From contig NZ_SORE01000008.1 of the NCBI RefSeq assembly GCF_004366595.1, positions 211,050-275,049 on the forward strand: a stretch of DNA of 64,000 nt, read 5' to 3'. A program made the position numbers and the translations under genes. Below the pieces are notes generated by a model. It was not told the DNA's origin, searched no databases, and saw only the letters and a list, made by a program, of their open reading frames with translations. Source of the DNA: Paraburkholderia rhizosphaerae (GTDB lineage: Bacteria > Pseudomonadota > Gammaproteobacteria > Burkholderiales > Burkholderiaceae). Below, one piece after another: positions 1-8,927 of this stretch. Within the stretch, counting starts at the first letter, position 1; each line of letters begins with the position of its first letter.

Positions 1-713
<713 letters not shown>

Positions 714-716
714 CTA

Positions 717-730
717 TTGATCTGAGTCAA
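717..730. promoter_or_regulatory. FNR/ANR box (TTGAT-CTGA-GTCAA)
   Basis: Exact match to TTGAY-N4-RTCAA. It lies in the divergent gap between the groEL-like gene on the minus strand and the leader/USP/ftsH operon on the plus strand. Position favours control of groEL. The match is seen directly; binding is inferred. Confidence 0.75.
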
Positions 731-765
731 GCGTCCCGACGCTGCGCGCCCCGGCGACGCGTGCA

Positions 766-779
766 TTGATCGATATCAA
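766..779. promoter_or_regulatory. FNR/ANR box (TTGAT-CGAT-ATCAA), perfect palindrome
   Basis: A fully symmetrical FNR-type site, 81 bases before the small leader ORF of the USP/ftsH operon. Together with the site 36 bases to its left it makes a paired, divergent regulatory region. Confidence 0.8.
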
Positions 780-860
780 GCCGCATGCCGCGGACTGCGC
801 GATGCTTGTCGTCGGGCACTGTGCGCCGGCCCGGCGACAGGCCGACAGAGGAGCAGGCCA

Positions 861-926
861 ATGAAGCTCGATGCCAGCTTCGGGCGCATCGCATCGTATG
901 TGGCGCGCCGGCGGAGGTTCGTATGA
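861..926 (+). CDS. Candidate 21-residue basic leader peptide coupled to the USP gene
   Basis: A short frame of 22 codons starts with ATG five bases after a strong GAGGAG ribosome site. It encodes MKLDASFGRIASYVARRRRFV, ending in a run of arginines. Its TGA stop overlaps the ATG of the following universal stress protein gene (ATGA), the usual arrangement for translational coupling. It is the first frame downstream of the palindromic FNR box. I recognise no family. It may be a true small protein, a regulatory leader, or chance; the ribosome site and the exact overlap argue for translation. Confidence 0.5.
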   Translation: MKLDASFGRIASYVARRRRFV

Positions 927-1768
927 GCACGCAGGACCATCCGGCCGCCGCGTGCGACTCCGGTCGCTCGCCGGCGGGCCTTCCATACTGGCGCGTGCTG
1001 ATCGCCGCCTGGGGCGGTCGGCTGCCCGCGCACAGCATCGACTACGCGTGCGCGGCGCTGAATCCGGGTGCGATGTTCCATGTCGTCGCGGCGGTGGCGC
1101 CGCACGATGCGGACGATCCGGATGCCATGCCGCGCGCGCGGTGTCAGTCAGCAAACATGATGCAGGCCGCGTGCAATCTGCTGGTCGCGCGCGGCCGTCA
1201 TGCAAACGGCGAATTGCTGACGCTGCCGCAACGGGACTCGAACAGTGCCGAGTTGCTCGCCGCCGCCGCCGCGCGTTGGGGCACCGACCTTGTACTGACG
1301 TCGTGGTCGAGTCCGGCGCATGTCGCGCGTTTTGCGCGTTGCCCGGTGCTGCTGCTGCCTGACGTCGGGACGAGCCATTACGGTGCTCCGCCGCGCCGCT
1401 TCTTCGTCGCGAGCGATGACAGCGACGCGTCATGCGCCGCCGTGGACGAGGTCACGCGCATCATGGCGCCGGGCGACGAGCACAGGATCGCGCGAGTCGC
1501 TCTCGACCCACGCAACGCGCCGCCTGCCGATACTGTCGATGCGGTCGTGCTGCAGGCGTCTGCGCATGGCGGCAATCTGGCGCGTGCGATCGCGGCCGCC
1601 GCGCTCGAATGGCAGGCGGACCTGCTGGTGCTCGGTACGCATGCGGGCGAACCGTCCGACAAATGGCGCTTCGCGAGCATCGCGGAGCAGGTCGCGCAGA
1701 TCAATGAGCTGCCGTTGCTGCTGGTGCCGCTGGTACCACAAGTGCGGTCTGGAGCACGCGGCAGGTGA
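923..1768 (+). CDS. Universal stress protein family, tandem-domain, divergent
   Basis: 281 residues with a weak N-terminal and a clearer C-terminal Usp fold; DLLVLGTHAGE near the C-terminus is the conserved Usp strand and loop. The glycine-rich ATP-binding signature is degraded, so it may not bind ATP. The ATG at 923 is chosen because GGAGG lies five bases upstream and because the first frame overlaps it. It is followed 34 bases later by ftsH, with which it probably forms an operon under the FNR boxes at 717-779. Usp proteins are cytoplasmic factors that accumulate under starvation and low oxygen; the exact partner is unknown. Confidence 0.75.
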   Translation: MSTQDHPAAACDSGRSPAGLPYWRVLIAAWGGRLPAHSIDYACAALNPGAMFHVVAAVAPHDADDPDAMPRARCQSANMMQAACNLLVARGRHANGELLTLPQRDSNSAELLAAAAARWGTDLVLTSWSSPAHVARFARCPVLLLPDVGTSHYGAPPRRFFVASDDSDASCAAVDEVTRIMAPGDEHRIARVALDPRNAPPADTVDAVVLQASAHGGNLARAIAAAALEWQADLLVLGTHAGEPSDKWRFASIAEQVAQINELPLLLVPLVPQVRSGARGR

Positions 1769-1802
1769 CGCCGCGCGCTTGCCACACACCACGGGACGCG
1801 CG

Positions 1803-3770
1803 ATGAAAAATCCGCTGAAAGACCTGACGAACCCGATCAAGCCAGGCTTCGACTTCGCGACGCTCGCCGTCATATTCGGCCTCGCGCTGCTGTTCGCGGT
1901 TCAACTGATCGGGCTGAAGAGGGTAACGTGGCCAATCGCGTACAGCGACTTCGTCCGTCTGGTCGATGCCGCGCAGGTCGACGACCTGGAAATCAGTCCG
2001 ACGCGCATCACGGGTCGCCTGAAAACGCCGGGGGCGGCGAAATTGCTGCCGGCGTCCGACGCGGCCGCATTCGATGCGCAAGGCGCGCCGTGGAGCTTCG
2101 AGACGCTGCGCGTCGCCGACGACCGGCTTACCGCGAGGCTCGACGCCGCGGGCATCCGCTACAGCGCGGTGGCCGATGGCACATGGCTTGGCTCGCTGAT
2201 CGCGTGGGCCGCGCCGCTGGTGGTGCTGTTCGCGTTATGGACATGGGTCGCACGACGCTCGAGCGGCCTGCGCGACTATGCGGGCATCGGCAAAAGCAAA
2301 CCGCAACTGTATGCGCAGAGTGAGACGGGCATCACCTTCGACGACATTGCGGGTATCGACGAAGCGAAGGCCGAGCTCAAGCAGATCGTCGCATTTCTCT
2401 GCAATCCGGAGCGCTACCGGCGCCTGGGCGGGAAGATTCCGAAAGGCGTGCTGATCGTCGGTGCGCCGGGCACCGGCAAGACGCTGCTCGCGAAAGCGGT
2501 GGCGGGCGAAGCCGGAGTGCCGTTTTTCTCGATCAGCGGTTCGGCGTTCGTCGAGATGTTCGTCGGCGTCGGCGCGGCGCGGGTGCGCGACCTGTTCGAG
2601 CAGGCTCAGCAGAAGGCGCCATGCATCGTGTTTATCGACGAACTCGACGCGCTGGGCAAGGTGCGCGCCGCCGGCTCGCTGTCGGGTAACGAGGAGCGCG
2701 AGCAGACGCTTAACCAGCTGCTCGTCGAAATGGACGGCTTCCAGCCGAACTCCGGCGTGATCATCATGGCGGCGACCAACCGGCCGGAAATTCTCGATCC
2801 CGCGCTGCTGCGCCCTGGGCGATTTGACCGGCATATCGCCATCGACCGCCCGGACCTGATGGGACGCAAGCAGATTCTGGCGGTTCATACGCGGCGTGTC
2901 GTGCTTGCCCCGGACGTCGATCTCGCGGAAGTTGCGTCGCGCACGCCCGGTTTCGTCGGTGCGGATCTCGCGAATGTGGTCAACGAAGCCGCGTTGCACG
3001 CGGCGGAGCAGGACAAGGCCGCGGTCGGCATGTGCGACTTCGACGAGGCGATCGACCGCGCGATGACCGGCATGGAGCGCAAGAGCCGCGTGATGAACGC
3101 GCAGGAAAAGCTGACCATCGCGTATCACGAAGCAGGGCACGCGCTCGTCGCGCTCAGTCGCGCGCATTGCGATCCGGTGAAGAAGGTGTCGATCATTCCG
3201 CGTGGCATCGCGGCGCTCGGCTATACGCAGCAGGTGCCGACCGAAGACCGCTACGTATTGCGCCGCAGCGAACTGCTCGATCGGCTCGACACGCTGCTCG
3301 GCGGCCGCGTGGCGGAGGAAATCGCATTCGGCGACGTATCTACCGGTGCGCGGAACGATCTGGAACAGGCGACCCTGATCGCCCGCCACATGGTCGCCCG
3401 CTACGGAATGAGCGCGCGAGCCGGCATCGCGACGCTTGGCGACGTCGACGGCGACGACCTTCAGCCGGCCCTCGCCCGGCTGCGCGGTGCGAGCTGTAGC
3501 GAACACACCGCGCAACTGATCGACGACGAAGTGCGCGAACTGCTCGCAGACGCGCACGAGCGCGTCAAGCAGACGCTTGTCGCACAGCGCGCGACGCTGG
3601 AGCGGATTGCACGGGCTCTGCTCGAGCGGGAAGTCCTCGAGCGCAGCGAATTACTGAGTCTGGCCGGCGACTCGGCGCGTCACAGCGTCGGCGTCCGCGA
3701 AGCCGCAATGAGCCGGCGCGTTGCCGGCGCGAAGTCACCCGGCGTACTGGAGGATCACGACCATGAATGA
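1803..3770 (+). CDS. ftsH: ATP-dependent zinc metalloprotease FtsH (paralogue)
   Basis: 655 residues, normal length for FtsH. Two membrane segments (about 16-38 and 126-148) flank a periplasmic domain. The AAA domain carries Walker A GAPGTGKT at 220-227, followed by a Walker B IDELDA and the second region of homology ending RPGRFDR. The peptidase domain has the zinc motif HEAGH at 442-446. It would degrade damaged membrane and soluble proteins from the inner membrane. Walker B reads IDELDA where most FtsH have IDEIDA, and the sequence is divergent, suggesting a stress-specific second copy. The last codons overlap the start of the next USP gene by eight bases, showing one operon. Confidence 0.95.
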   Translation: MKNPLKDLTNPIKPGFDFATLAVIFGLALLFAVQLIGLKRVTWPIAYSDFVRLVDAAQVDDLEISPTRITGRLKTPGAAKLLPASDAAAFDAQGAPWSFETLRVADDRLTARLDAAGIRYSAVADGTWLGSLIAWAAPLVVLFALWTWVARRSSGLRDYAGIGKSKPQLYAQSETGITFDDIAGIDEAKAELKQIVAFLCNPERYRRLGGKIPKGVLIVGAPGTGKTLLAKAVAGEAGVPFFSISGSAFVEMFVGVGAARVRDLFEQAQQKAPCIVFIDELDALGKVRAAGSLSGNEEREQTLNQLLVEMDGFQPNSGVIIMAATNRPEILDPALLRPGRFDRHIAIDRPDLMGRKQILAVHTRRVVLAPDVDLAEVASRTPGFVGADLANVVNEAALHAAEQDKAAVGMCDFDEAIDRAMTGMERKSRVMNAQEKLTIAYHEAGHALVALSRAHCDPVKKVSIIPRGIAALGYTQQVPTEDRYVLRRSELLDRLDTLLGGRVAEEIAFGDVSTGARNDLEQATLIARHMVARYGMSARAGIATLGDVDGDDLQPALARLRGASCSEHTAQLIDDEVRELLADAHERVKQTLVAQRATLERIARALLEREVLERSELLSLAGDSARHSVGVREAAMSRRVAGAKSPGVLEDHDHE

Positions 3771-4719
3771 AATCGCAGCTACACCCGCTGCCGGCTCGGT
3801 GCGCGCGATCGTACGAGTCGAGTTGGCCGTCGATGCGTCGCTGGCATCGGAGCGGCTCGCCGCCTATGTACGCGATATTGTGCATCCGGGCATGCACGTG
3901 TCGGTGGTCAGCATCGCCGAGAACCCACGCGTGCTGACGCCGCAGTTGAGCTTCATCGATGCGGCGCTCGATGCCGCGCGCGACGAATTGCGGTGCGATG
4001 CGCGCGACGCGCTCGGACGCGCGAGCGGGATAGTGAGCACCAGCGGCGCGGACGTCGATGCACGCCTGATCGATCTTTCGCGTGAAGGAGGCGTGGTCGC
4101 CGATGCACTGGTTGCCGACGCGCTCGCGTGCCACGCCGACCTGCTCGCGGTGGGCGCCGGGCAGCGTCGAGGCATGTTGCGCTGGACCGACGCCAGCGTG
4201 TCCCGACAGGTCACGCGCGACGCTCACTGCTCGATGCTGATCGTGCCGGAGGACTTCGAGCGTGACAACGCCGGGCCGCTCACGCGCATCATGTTCGCAC
4301 TGGACGGCAGTGCCGCGTCGCTGTACGCGATGCGTTTTGCGTTGCCGCTCGCGTCCGCGCAAACCGGTCTGCTGGCCGCATACGTGGTTGACCGCGCAGT
4401 GCGGCTCGTCGATATCGCACCGACGGCGATGCTGGAAAACGCTTATATCGCTGAGGGCGAACGCGCGCTTGGCCATGCGGCGACGATCTTCGCCCGCTAT
4501 CCGAATTCCGCCAGGACCGCGCTGCTTTCGACCCGTCTGATCAACGACGACGTGGCGCATGCGCTCGTGCGTGAAGCGGTGCGAGCCGGTGCCGAATTGC
4601 TGGTGGTCGGCACGCACGGACGACGCGGACTCTCCGGCTGGCTGCTCGGCAGTGTCGCAAGACGCGTCGCGCGCTTGTCCCATGTGCCGGTGCTACTGGT
4701 GCGGCCGCCGGTGAACTGA
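3763..4719 (+). CDS. Tandem universal stress protein
   Basis: 318 residues with two Usp domains. The second domain has an intact signature: MFALDGS at its start and VVGTHGRRGLSGWLLGS near the end, the G-2x-G-9x-G(S) nucleotide-binding pattern. The first domain is degenerate (GAGQRRGML). The start is set by GGAGG about ten bases upstream and by overlap with the end of ftsH. Closely similar in layout to the tandem USP at 48128-49126. Probably co-transcribed with ftsH and FNR controlled. Role: ATP-binding stress survival factor in the cytoplasm. Confidence 0.9.
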   Translation: MNEIAATPAAGSVRAIVRVELAVDASLASERLAAYVRDIVHPGMHVSVVSIAENPRVLTPQLSFIDAALDAARDELRCDARDALGRASGIVSTSGADVDARLIDLSREGGVVADALVADALACHADLLAVGAGQRRGMLRWTDASVSRQVTRDAHCSMLIVPEDFERDNAGPLTRIMFALDGSAASLYAMRFALPLASAQTGLLAAYVVDRAVRLVDIAPTAMLENAYIAEGERALGHAATIFARYPNSARTALLSTRLINDDVAHALVREAVRAGAELLVVGTHGRRGLSGWLLGSVARRVARLSHVPVLLVRPPVN

Positions 4720-4895
4720 ACGTGCTTGAGCGCAGCCGCGCGATACGCACGCGTGTCGTTCATGCGCGCGTGGCGGCGACGTGCCGCTGACGGAGCTTCA
4801 AGAACGCACGATGCTGCGGGCCTGCTTCGATGAGCGCATGCACGGACGCGCCACGGGCCACTTTCGTGCGGACTTTCTGTCTGCCGTGCCTGACG

Positions 4896-5051
4896 TCAAC
4901 GTGTGTGACTCCTGACGAGCGAGCGCAACTGCGTCAGTCCGGCCAGCTCGGCAAGGGCAGCACGGCAGCGCGGATGCGCGCACGCGACCGACACCAGTAC
5001 CAGCGATCCCGGTAGCGCGAGAAAACCGATCAGTAGAATCCGCTTGAGCAC
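4896..5051 (-). CDS. Small predicted membrane protein, FNR-box controlled
   Basis: A 51-residue frame starting with GTG, with GAGG six bases upstream. The N-terminus (MLKRILLIGFLALPGS and following residues) is a single strongly hydrophobic segment with a positively charged start; the rest is short and polar. No family recognised. A longer reading from TTG at 5126 is unlikely because that TTG is part of the FNR box. An exact FNR box 61 bases upstream is the best argument that this is a real gene. The preceding 175 bases (4720-4895) hold nothing I can recognise. Confidence 0.5.
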   Translation of the reverse strand: MLKRILLIGFLALPGSLVLVSVACAHPRCRAALAELAGLTQLRSLVRSHTR

Positions 5052-5112
5052 GTCGCGCCTCGTTAGCCGATGGATGACGATCTCAGCGTAGGACACCGCG
5101 GCGCAAGAGCGC

Positions 5113-5126
5113 TTGACGCATGTCAA
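5113..5126. promoter_or_regulatory. FNR/ANR box (TTGAC-GCAT-GTCAA)
   Basis: Exact, symmetrical site between the sensor kinase gene and the small membrane-protein gene, both on the minus strand. It can only serve the small gene as a promoter site. Confidence 0.75.
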
Positions 5127-5166
5127 GCGTCGCCAATCGCGTTCCGGCCGTGCGCGCGTCGCTGTA

Positions 5167-6276
5167 TCAGCTGGACCGATCGCCCTTTAGCGACGACTCC
5201 GGAAAGCAGATATGCACACTGAAGCCCGCGCCGGGCTTCGTATCGAACGTGATGGTTCCATGCAATTGCCTGACGCGTTCGCGCATGCCGAGCAGGCCGA
5301 ACGATTTGCGATCGCGGGGCGCCGTGGGGACCGGCGGCGCGCCCACACCGTCATCGGAAATATCCAGCATGCAACCATCCTCCGCGCGTTTCAGGCTGAC
5401 GACGACCGTGTGCGCCTGCGAATGCCGGGCAACGTTGGTGAGCGCCTCCTGCACGATGCGGAAGATCGTCAGCGCGGCGAACTCGTCTGTGTCGCTATCG
5501 GTCGGTACGCGCGCTATGGCGCGAATGCCATATCGCTTCGAAAAATCCTCGACGAGCCAGTCGAGCGCTGACGACAGACCGAGATCGTCGAGCAGTGGCG
5601 GGCGCAGGTCCGCGGAAATGCGGCGCAGCGATGCGGCCATCGTGTCGACCTGCGCCTGCAGCTCGCGTGCTTCCGCTAGCGGTTCGGTCAAGCCCGTCAC
5701 CATCTGAAGGCGGGTCTGCAGCAGCGCGACGCCCATTTTCAATGCGGTCAGTTGCTGTCCGAGATCGTCGTGCAGTTCGCGGGCAATGCGCTTTTGTTCG
5801 TTTTCGCGCGCGATCTGCATTTGCGTCGTCACCTCGCTTGCATGTTCGAGCGCCGCGAGGCGCGTCCGTTCAGTCATGTCGCGCGTCACTTTCGCAAAGC
5901 CAAGCAAGGTGCCCGATGCATCGCGCACCGCCGAAATGACTACATTGGCCCAGAACCGCGAGTGGTCACGGCGCACTCGCCAGCCTTCATCTTCGACGCG
6001 CCCGGTTGTGGCGGCGATTTCCAGTTCGCGAGCGGGCTTGCCGGCCGCGATGTCCTCGGGCGTGTAAAAGGTCGAAAAATGCCGGCCGATGATTTCGTCG
6101 GGGGAATAGCCTTTGATGCGCTGTGCGCCCGAATTCCAGCTGGCAACCCGGCCGGCCGGGTCCAGCATGAAGATCGCGTAGTCGCGCACCGCATCGATCA
6201 GCATCTGGTAGCGGTCTTCAATCGCAATATCCGAATACGATCGATTTCCACCCGCCGATGAATCGTGTGAAGGCAT
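5167..6276 (-). CDS. PAS-domain sensor histidine kinase, NarL-type (HisKA_3), orphan
   Basis: 369 residues, no membrane segment, so cytoplasmic. A PAS domain (about 25-135: NSGAQRIKGYSPDEIIGRHF) is followed by a HisKA_3 dimerisation domain with the phospho-accepting histidine at 169 in ARELHDDLGQQLTALK, and a HATPase_c domain with IVQEALTNVARHS, DDGVG and FGLLGMRERV. It has the layout of two-component kinases that pair with LuxR/NarL-type regulators. No regulator lies beside it; the likely partner is the NarL-type regulator at 19234 or the receiver at 18700. The PAS domain may sense redox or a ligand, but nothing in the sequence identifies which. Confidence 0.9.
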   Translation of the reverse strand: MPSHDSSAGGNRSYSDIAIEDRYQMLIDAVRDYAIFMLDPAGRVASWNSGAQRIKGYSPDEIIGRHFSTFYTPEDIAAGKPARELEIAATTGRVEDEGWRVRRDHSRFWANVVISAVRDASGTLLGFAKVTRDMTERTRLAALEHASEVTTQMQIARENEQKRIARELHDDLGQQLTALKMGVALLQTRLQMVTGLTEPLAEARELQAQVDTMAASLRRISADLRPPLLDDLGLSSALDWLVEDFSKRYGIRAIARVPTDSDTDEFAALTIFRIVQEALTNVARHSQAHTVVVSLKRAEDGCMLDISDDGVGAPPVPTAPRDRKSFGLLGMRERVRQLHGTITFDTKPGAGFSVHICFPESSLKGDRSS

Positions 6277-6353
6277 TGTCAGTCATCTCCACTCAGGACG
6301 AGCCGGCGGGCACTGGCAACGCTGCCTCGGCACGTGCACAGCATCAACAAAGA

Positions 6354-6367
6354 CTGATCTGCATCAG
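6354..6367. promoter_or_regulatory. Degenerate FNR-like palindrome (CTGAT-CTGC-ATCAG)
   Basis: A symmetrical CTGAT-N4-ATCAG, one change per half-site from the FNR consensus. It lies between the divergent kinase and the small membrane protein at 6449. It could be a weak FNR site; position and symmetry are the only support. Confidence 0.35.
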
Positions 6368-6448
6368 GCAAGTTCCGGTCGCGCGGACCGAGTATTGGAT
6401 ACAAGCGTCACGCGCGGTGCGTTCGCATTGTTTTCAGAGGAGGCAGCA

Positions 6449-6664
6449 ATGGGACTGGACTTCCGCGTGCTGGAGAAAGTCGCGTTTTCTCTCGTTGTCG
6501 GATTCGCCATCATTCTGCTCGCATTTATCGTTTACGCAAAGTATCCCGGTCTGATCAAGCAGATCGACGACGCGGTGCCGACCATGGGCGACTATCCGCT
6601 GTTGTGTCTCTTTCGGGAAACGGTCGATTGCCCGCTGCGCTTTACCGGCATGTGCTGCGCTTGA
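6449..6664 (+). CDS. Small inner-membrane protein
   Basis: 71 residues beginning MGLDFRVLEKVAFSLVVGFA, with one membrane segment at about 11-30. The short tail holds three cysteines, two of them in the terminal CCA. Ribosome site AGAGGAGG seven bases before the ATG. No family recognised. The last codons overlap the next FNR box. It could be a single-pass partner of the sensor kinase or of an electron-transport complex; this is speculation. Confidence 0.6.
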   Translation: MGLDFRVLEKVAFSLVVGFAIILLAFIVYAKYPGLIKQIDDAVPTMGDYPLLCLFRETVDCPLRFTGMCCA

Positions 6665-6674
6665 CATACGTCAA
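6661..6674. promoter_or_regulatory. FNR/ANR box (TTGAC-ATAC-GTCAA)
   Basis: Exact site overlapping the stop codon of the small membrane protein. It precedes a BON-gene remnant and then hsp20 on the plus strand, so it probably drives hsp20. Confidence 0.7.
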
Positions 6675-6766
6675 CTGTGGCCTCGCAGGGGCCGGTACGC
6701 TTGGTAAAACCATGCGTCGCTGCAGGCGGGCGGGGCATCGGACAAGAGCAGAAGACGAAGACCGAC

Positions 6767-6853
6767 ATGCAACTGAAGAAGGACGTCGAGCACGAACTCG
6801 AATGGGATCCGGCGATCAACGCCGCCGGCCAACCGACATGGCGGGCCGGATAG
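6767..6853 (+). pseudogene. 5' remnant of a BON-domain protein gene
   Basis: 28 codons beginning MQLKKDVEHELEWDPAIN and then a foreign tail and TAG stop. The first 18 residues match the start of the intact BON protein at 8928 (KQLKQEVEEELEWDPAV). The rest of the gene is missing, which points to a deletion that joined its promoter region to hsp20. It might still be translated as a short peptide. Confidence 0.65.
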
Positions 6854-6936
6854 GCAAGTTGTGTCCAAACCGCGCTGGACCGGCGCGTTTCCGGTCCATC
6901 CCCATCGCATCGATGGATTTTCAAGGAGAACACGTG

Positions 6937-7371
6937 ATGAGCAACCTGACACGATATGACCCATTTTCGATGGATCCGATTCCTGACCTGTTTCAGGGTC
7001 TGTTCCGGCCGATGCGCAGCATCCTTAGCCAGCAGGACACCGAACTGGCGACGATGAAAATCGATGTATCTGAAAACGATAGCGCCTACATGGTAAAAGC
7101 GGAGTTGCCCGGTATCGACAAGAAAGACATCGACGTGCAGATCGACGGCAACCATGTATCGATCAACGCGAAAGTCGAGCGGAAGGAAGAGCAGAAGGAA
7201 GGCGAGCGTGTGATTCGCCGCGAACGCTATTCGGGCTCGTTCAGCCGCGCGTTCTCGCTCGCGGGTGACGTCGACGAGAATGCGGCGAGCGCTGAGTACA
7301 AGGATGGCGTGCTGTCGCTGACGTTGCCGAAGAAGGCGCCCGCTGACCGCAAGCGTCTGTCGATCGGCTAA
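6937..7371 (+). CDS. Hsp20/alpha-crystallin small heat shock protein
   Basis: 144 residues. An alpha-crystallin domain covers about 40-135, with the usual features: VKAELPGIDKKDIDVQI, a charged loop rich in E and K, and a GVLSLTLPKK strand. It is an ATP-independent holdase that keeps unfolding proteins soluble. Start chosen at ATG 6937 after AAGGAG; GTG 6934 and ATG 6913 are in frame and possible. The nearest promoter signal is the FNR box at 6661. A strong terminator follows. Confidence 0.95.
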   Translation: MSNLTRYDPFSMDPIPDLFQGLFRPMRSILSQQDTELATMKIDVSENDSAYMVKAELPGIDKKDIDVQIDGNHVSINAKVERKEEQKEGERVIRRERYSGSFSRAFSLAGDVDENAASAEYKDGVLSLTLPKKAPADRKRLSIG

Positions 7372-7392
7372 AGCGTGAGTCGCGTGACTCGC

Positions 7393-7428
7393 CGCGGGCT
7401 GCGTTGCGAACGCGGCCCGCGTTTTTTT
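7393..7428 (+). terminator. Rho-independent terminator after hsp20
   Basis: CGCGGGC-T-GCGTT-GCG-AACGC-G-GCCCGCG: a 12-pair stem with one mismatch and a three-base loop, followed by seven T. It ends the hsp20 transcript just before the convergent nitroreductase gene. Confidence 0.9.
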
Positions 7429-7434
7429 GCGTCT

Positions 7435-8103
7435 TTAGTCGGCCAGCGACGTCAGTACCGTCGCGCGCTTGCCCACCGTCTGCGCGAGGATCGGCAACTC
7501 GTCTTCGTTCAGGCTGAGCGCATTGGCCAGCAGCCGGTGATTGATCCAGCCGCGCACGACGGTTGCGAGTCCTGCCGACGCACAGTACAACGATACGTTC
7601 TGCGAGATCGCGCCGGCGGACACTGCGGCAAAGATGTCGCGCTGCTGCGGCGCCATCTCGAGCAGCTTCGACATGCACACGACGTAGACGAGGTCGAGCG
7701 GCGCCGTGCCGACGAAGTCCTGGTAGCCGGTCATATTGCGCGCATCGACCGCGTGCTTGAGCACCAGCCGGTGCCCGGGCGCATCGTATCGGTAGACACC
7801 TTCTTCCAGCACCGCATAGACATCGACTTCGCGGAACGCATGCGCGGAAGGCGCAGTGCGGCCGCCGGTGGCTGGCCGGTTCACGCCGTTGGCGGCCCAC
7901 AGAATGCCGCCGAGGGTGCCTTGCGTCAAACGGTCGTCGGCGAATTCACGCGTGCTGGCGCGTGTCCAGAGCGCGGTCATCAGCGACACCCCTGAATCGG
8001 TATCCGGCTGCGGCAGGTCGATCACGGCAGGTGCGTGGCTTCGCGGCGTAACCTCGCGGGCGGACGGCGAAGGCTCGTAAGTCAACAGTTCGATTTCGGT
8101 CAT
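7435..8103 (-). CDS. Nitroreductase family protein (SagB/ThcOx-like)
   Basis: 222 residues of the FMN-dependent nitroreductase fold: RASTREF near the start, ILWAANGVNRP, and AGAISQNVSLYCASAGLATVV in the middle. These flavoenzymes reduce nitro or quinone compounds with NAD(P)H, but for this subfamily the true substrate is not known. Start at the ATG preceded by GGAG; upstream residues of the longer frame lack a ribosome site. The FNR box at 8184 is 80 bases upstream, giving a clear low-oxygen promoter. Confidence 0.88.
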   Translation of the reverse strand: MTEIELLTYEPSPSAREVTPRSHAPAVIDLPQPDTDSGVSLMTALWTRASTREFADDRLTQGTLGGILWAANGVNRPATGGRTAPSAHAFREVDVYAVLEEGVYRYDAPGHRLVLKHAVDARNMTGYQDFVGTAPLDLVYVVCMSKLLEMAPQQRDIFAAVSAGAISQNVSLYCASAGLATVVRGWINHRLLANALSLNEDELPILAQTVGKRATVLTSLAD

Positions 8104-8183
8104 GTCACACTCCATTGAAGGCGGTCGATCCGCGTGAGCGCGCGGCACCGCCTTACACGATAACGACGGCGTGAGTGCGCCAT

Positions 8184-8197
8184 TTGATTTCAGTCAA
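8184..8197. promoter_or_regulatory. FNR/ANR box (TTGAT-TTCA-GTCAA)
   Basis: Exact site 80 bases upstream of the nitroreductase start, overlapping the final codons of the rhomboid gene. Confidence 0.75.
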
Positions 8198-8858
8198 GCT
8201 GACCGTGCTGCGCGCGGCGCGTCCAGTGCAGCACCAGCGCGAGCGCAGCGGCCATGCCACCGAGATGCGCAAAGTGCGCGATTCCCGGCGCGCGGCCGGT
8301 CAGTCCGAGCGCCAGTTCCAGCAGCGCATAACCTGTCGCGAACAGCCAGGCCGGCATCGGGATCGGCGGGAAGAGCAGTACGACCGGTTCCTTCGGAAAT
8401 AGCAGCGCATAGGCGAGCAGTACGCCAAACACACCCGCGGATGCACCGACGGACGGGTAGGCGCCCGCGGCCGACAGCAGCGCGACCGCTGTCTGCGCGA
8501 GCGCGCCGGTTACCACGCTGGCGACATACAACTCGCCCATTCTTCTGGCCCCGAGCGCGCGCTCTATCGGTCTTCCGAACATATAGAGCCCCCACATGTT
8601 GAACGCCAGGTGAGTAGCGCTCGCATGCAGGAAACTATAGGTAACAAGTTGCCAAAGATGGAATCCGGCGGCGCCGCCGGCATGTGGGGGCCATAGTGCG
8701 AACCGCATCACGGTCTCGCGATCGCCTGCGGATTCGAGCGCGAAACCGAGCAGATTCAATGCGATCAGGATCAGCGTCATGATGGGCTGGCACAGTGGCG
8801 TTCGGTATTCGAATGACTTCACGTTACCGTCGCGTTCATTCACGGCTTTGACCTGCAT
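8190..8858 (-). CDS. Rhomboid-family intramembrane serine protease
   Basis: 222 residues with about six membrane segments. The expected catalytic features are present: HLAFNMWGL, GASAGVFG with the nucleophile serine at about 140, and HFAHLGG with the catalytic histidine at about 198. The usual GxSG reads GASA. It would cleave membrane-spanning substrates in the inner membrane. The start is uncertain because no good ribosome site is visible; the methionine of MTLILIALN (residue 27) and internal GTG codons are alternatives. It may be read through into the nitroreductase. Confidence 0.85.
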   Translation of the reverse strand: MQVKAVNERDGNVKSFEYRTPLCQPIMTLILIALNLLGFALESAGDRETVMRFALWPPHAGGAAGFHLWQLVTYSFLHASATHLAFNMWGLYMFGRPIERALGARRMGELYVASVVTGALAQTAVALLSAAGAYPSVGASAGVFGVLLAYALLFPKEPVVLLFPPIPMPAWLFATGYALLELALGLTGRAPGIAHFAHLGGMAAALALVLHWTRRAQHGQLD

Positions 8859-8927
8859 CAGATCACGCAGCGCCGCATGTGCAATGCTGGGTTGTATCGG
8901 GTACCCGTATCAAACGAGGAGCATGCG

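Noticed and set aside
785..922. An N-terminal extension of the first USP back to 785
   Set aside because: The start at 923 has GGAGG and coupling to the small leader; the extension is Arg-rich shadow sequence.
1320..1802. A 161-residue N-terminal extension of FtsH
   Set aside because: It overlaps the USP gene in another frame and FtsH normally starts right before its first membrane helix, as the ATG at 1803 does.
2235..3557. A 440-residue open frame antisense to ftsH
   Set aside because: It is the shadow of a high-GC gene; no ribosome site, and the ftsH reading is unmistakable.
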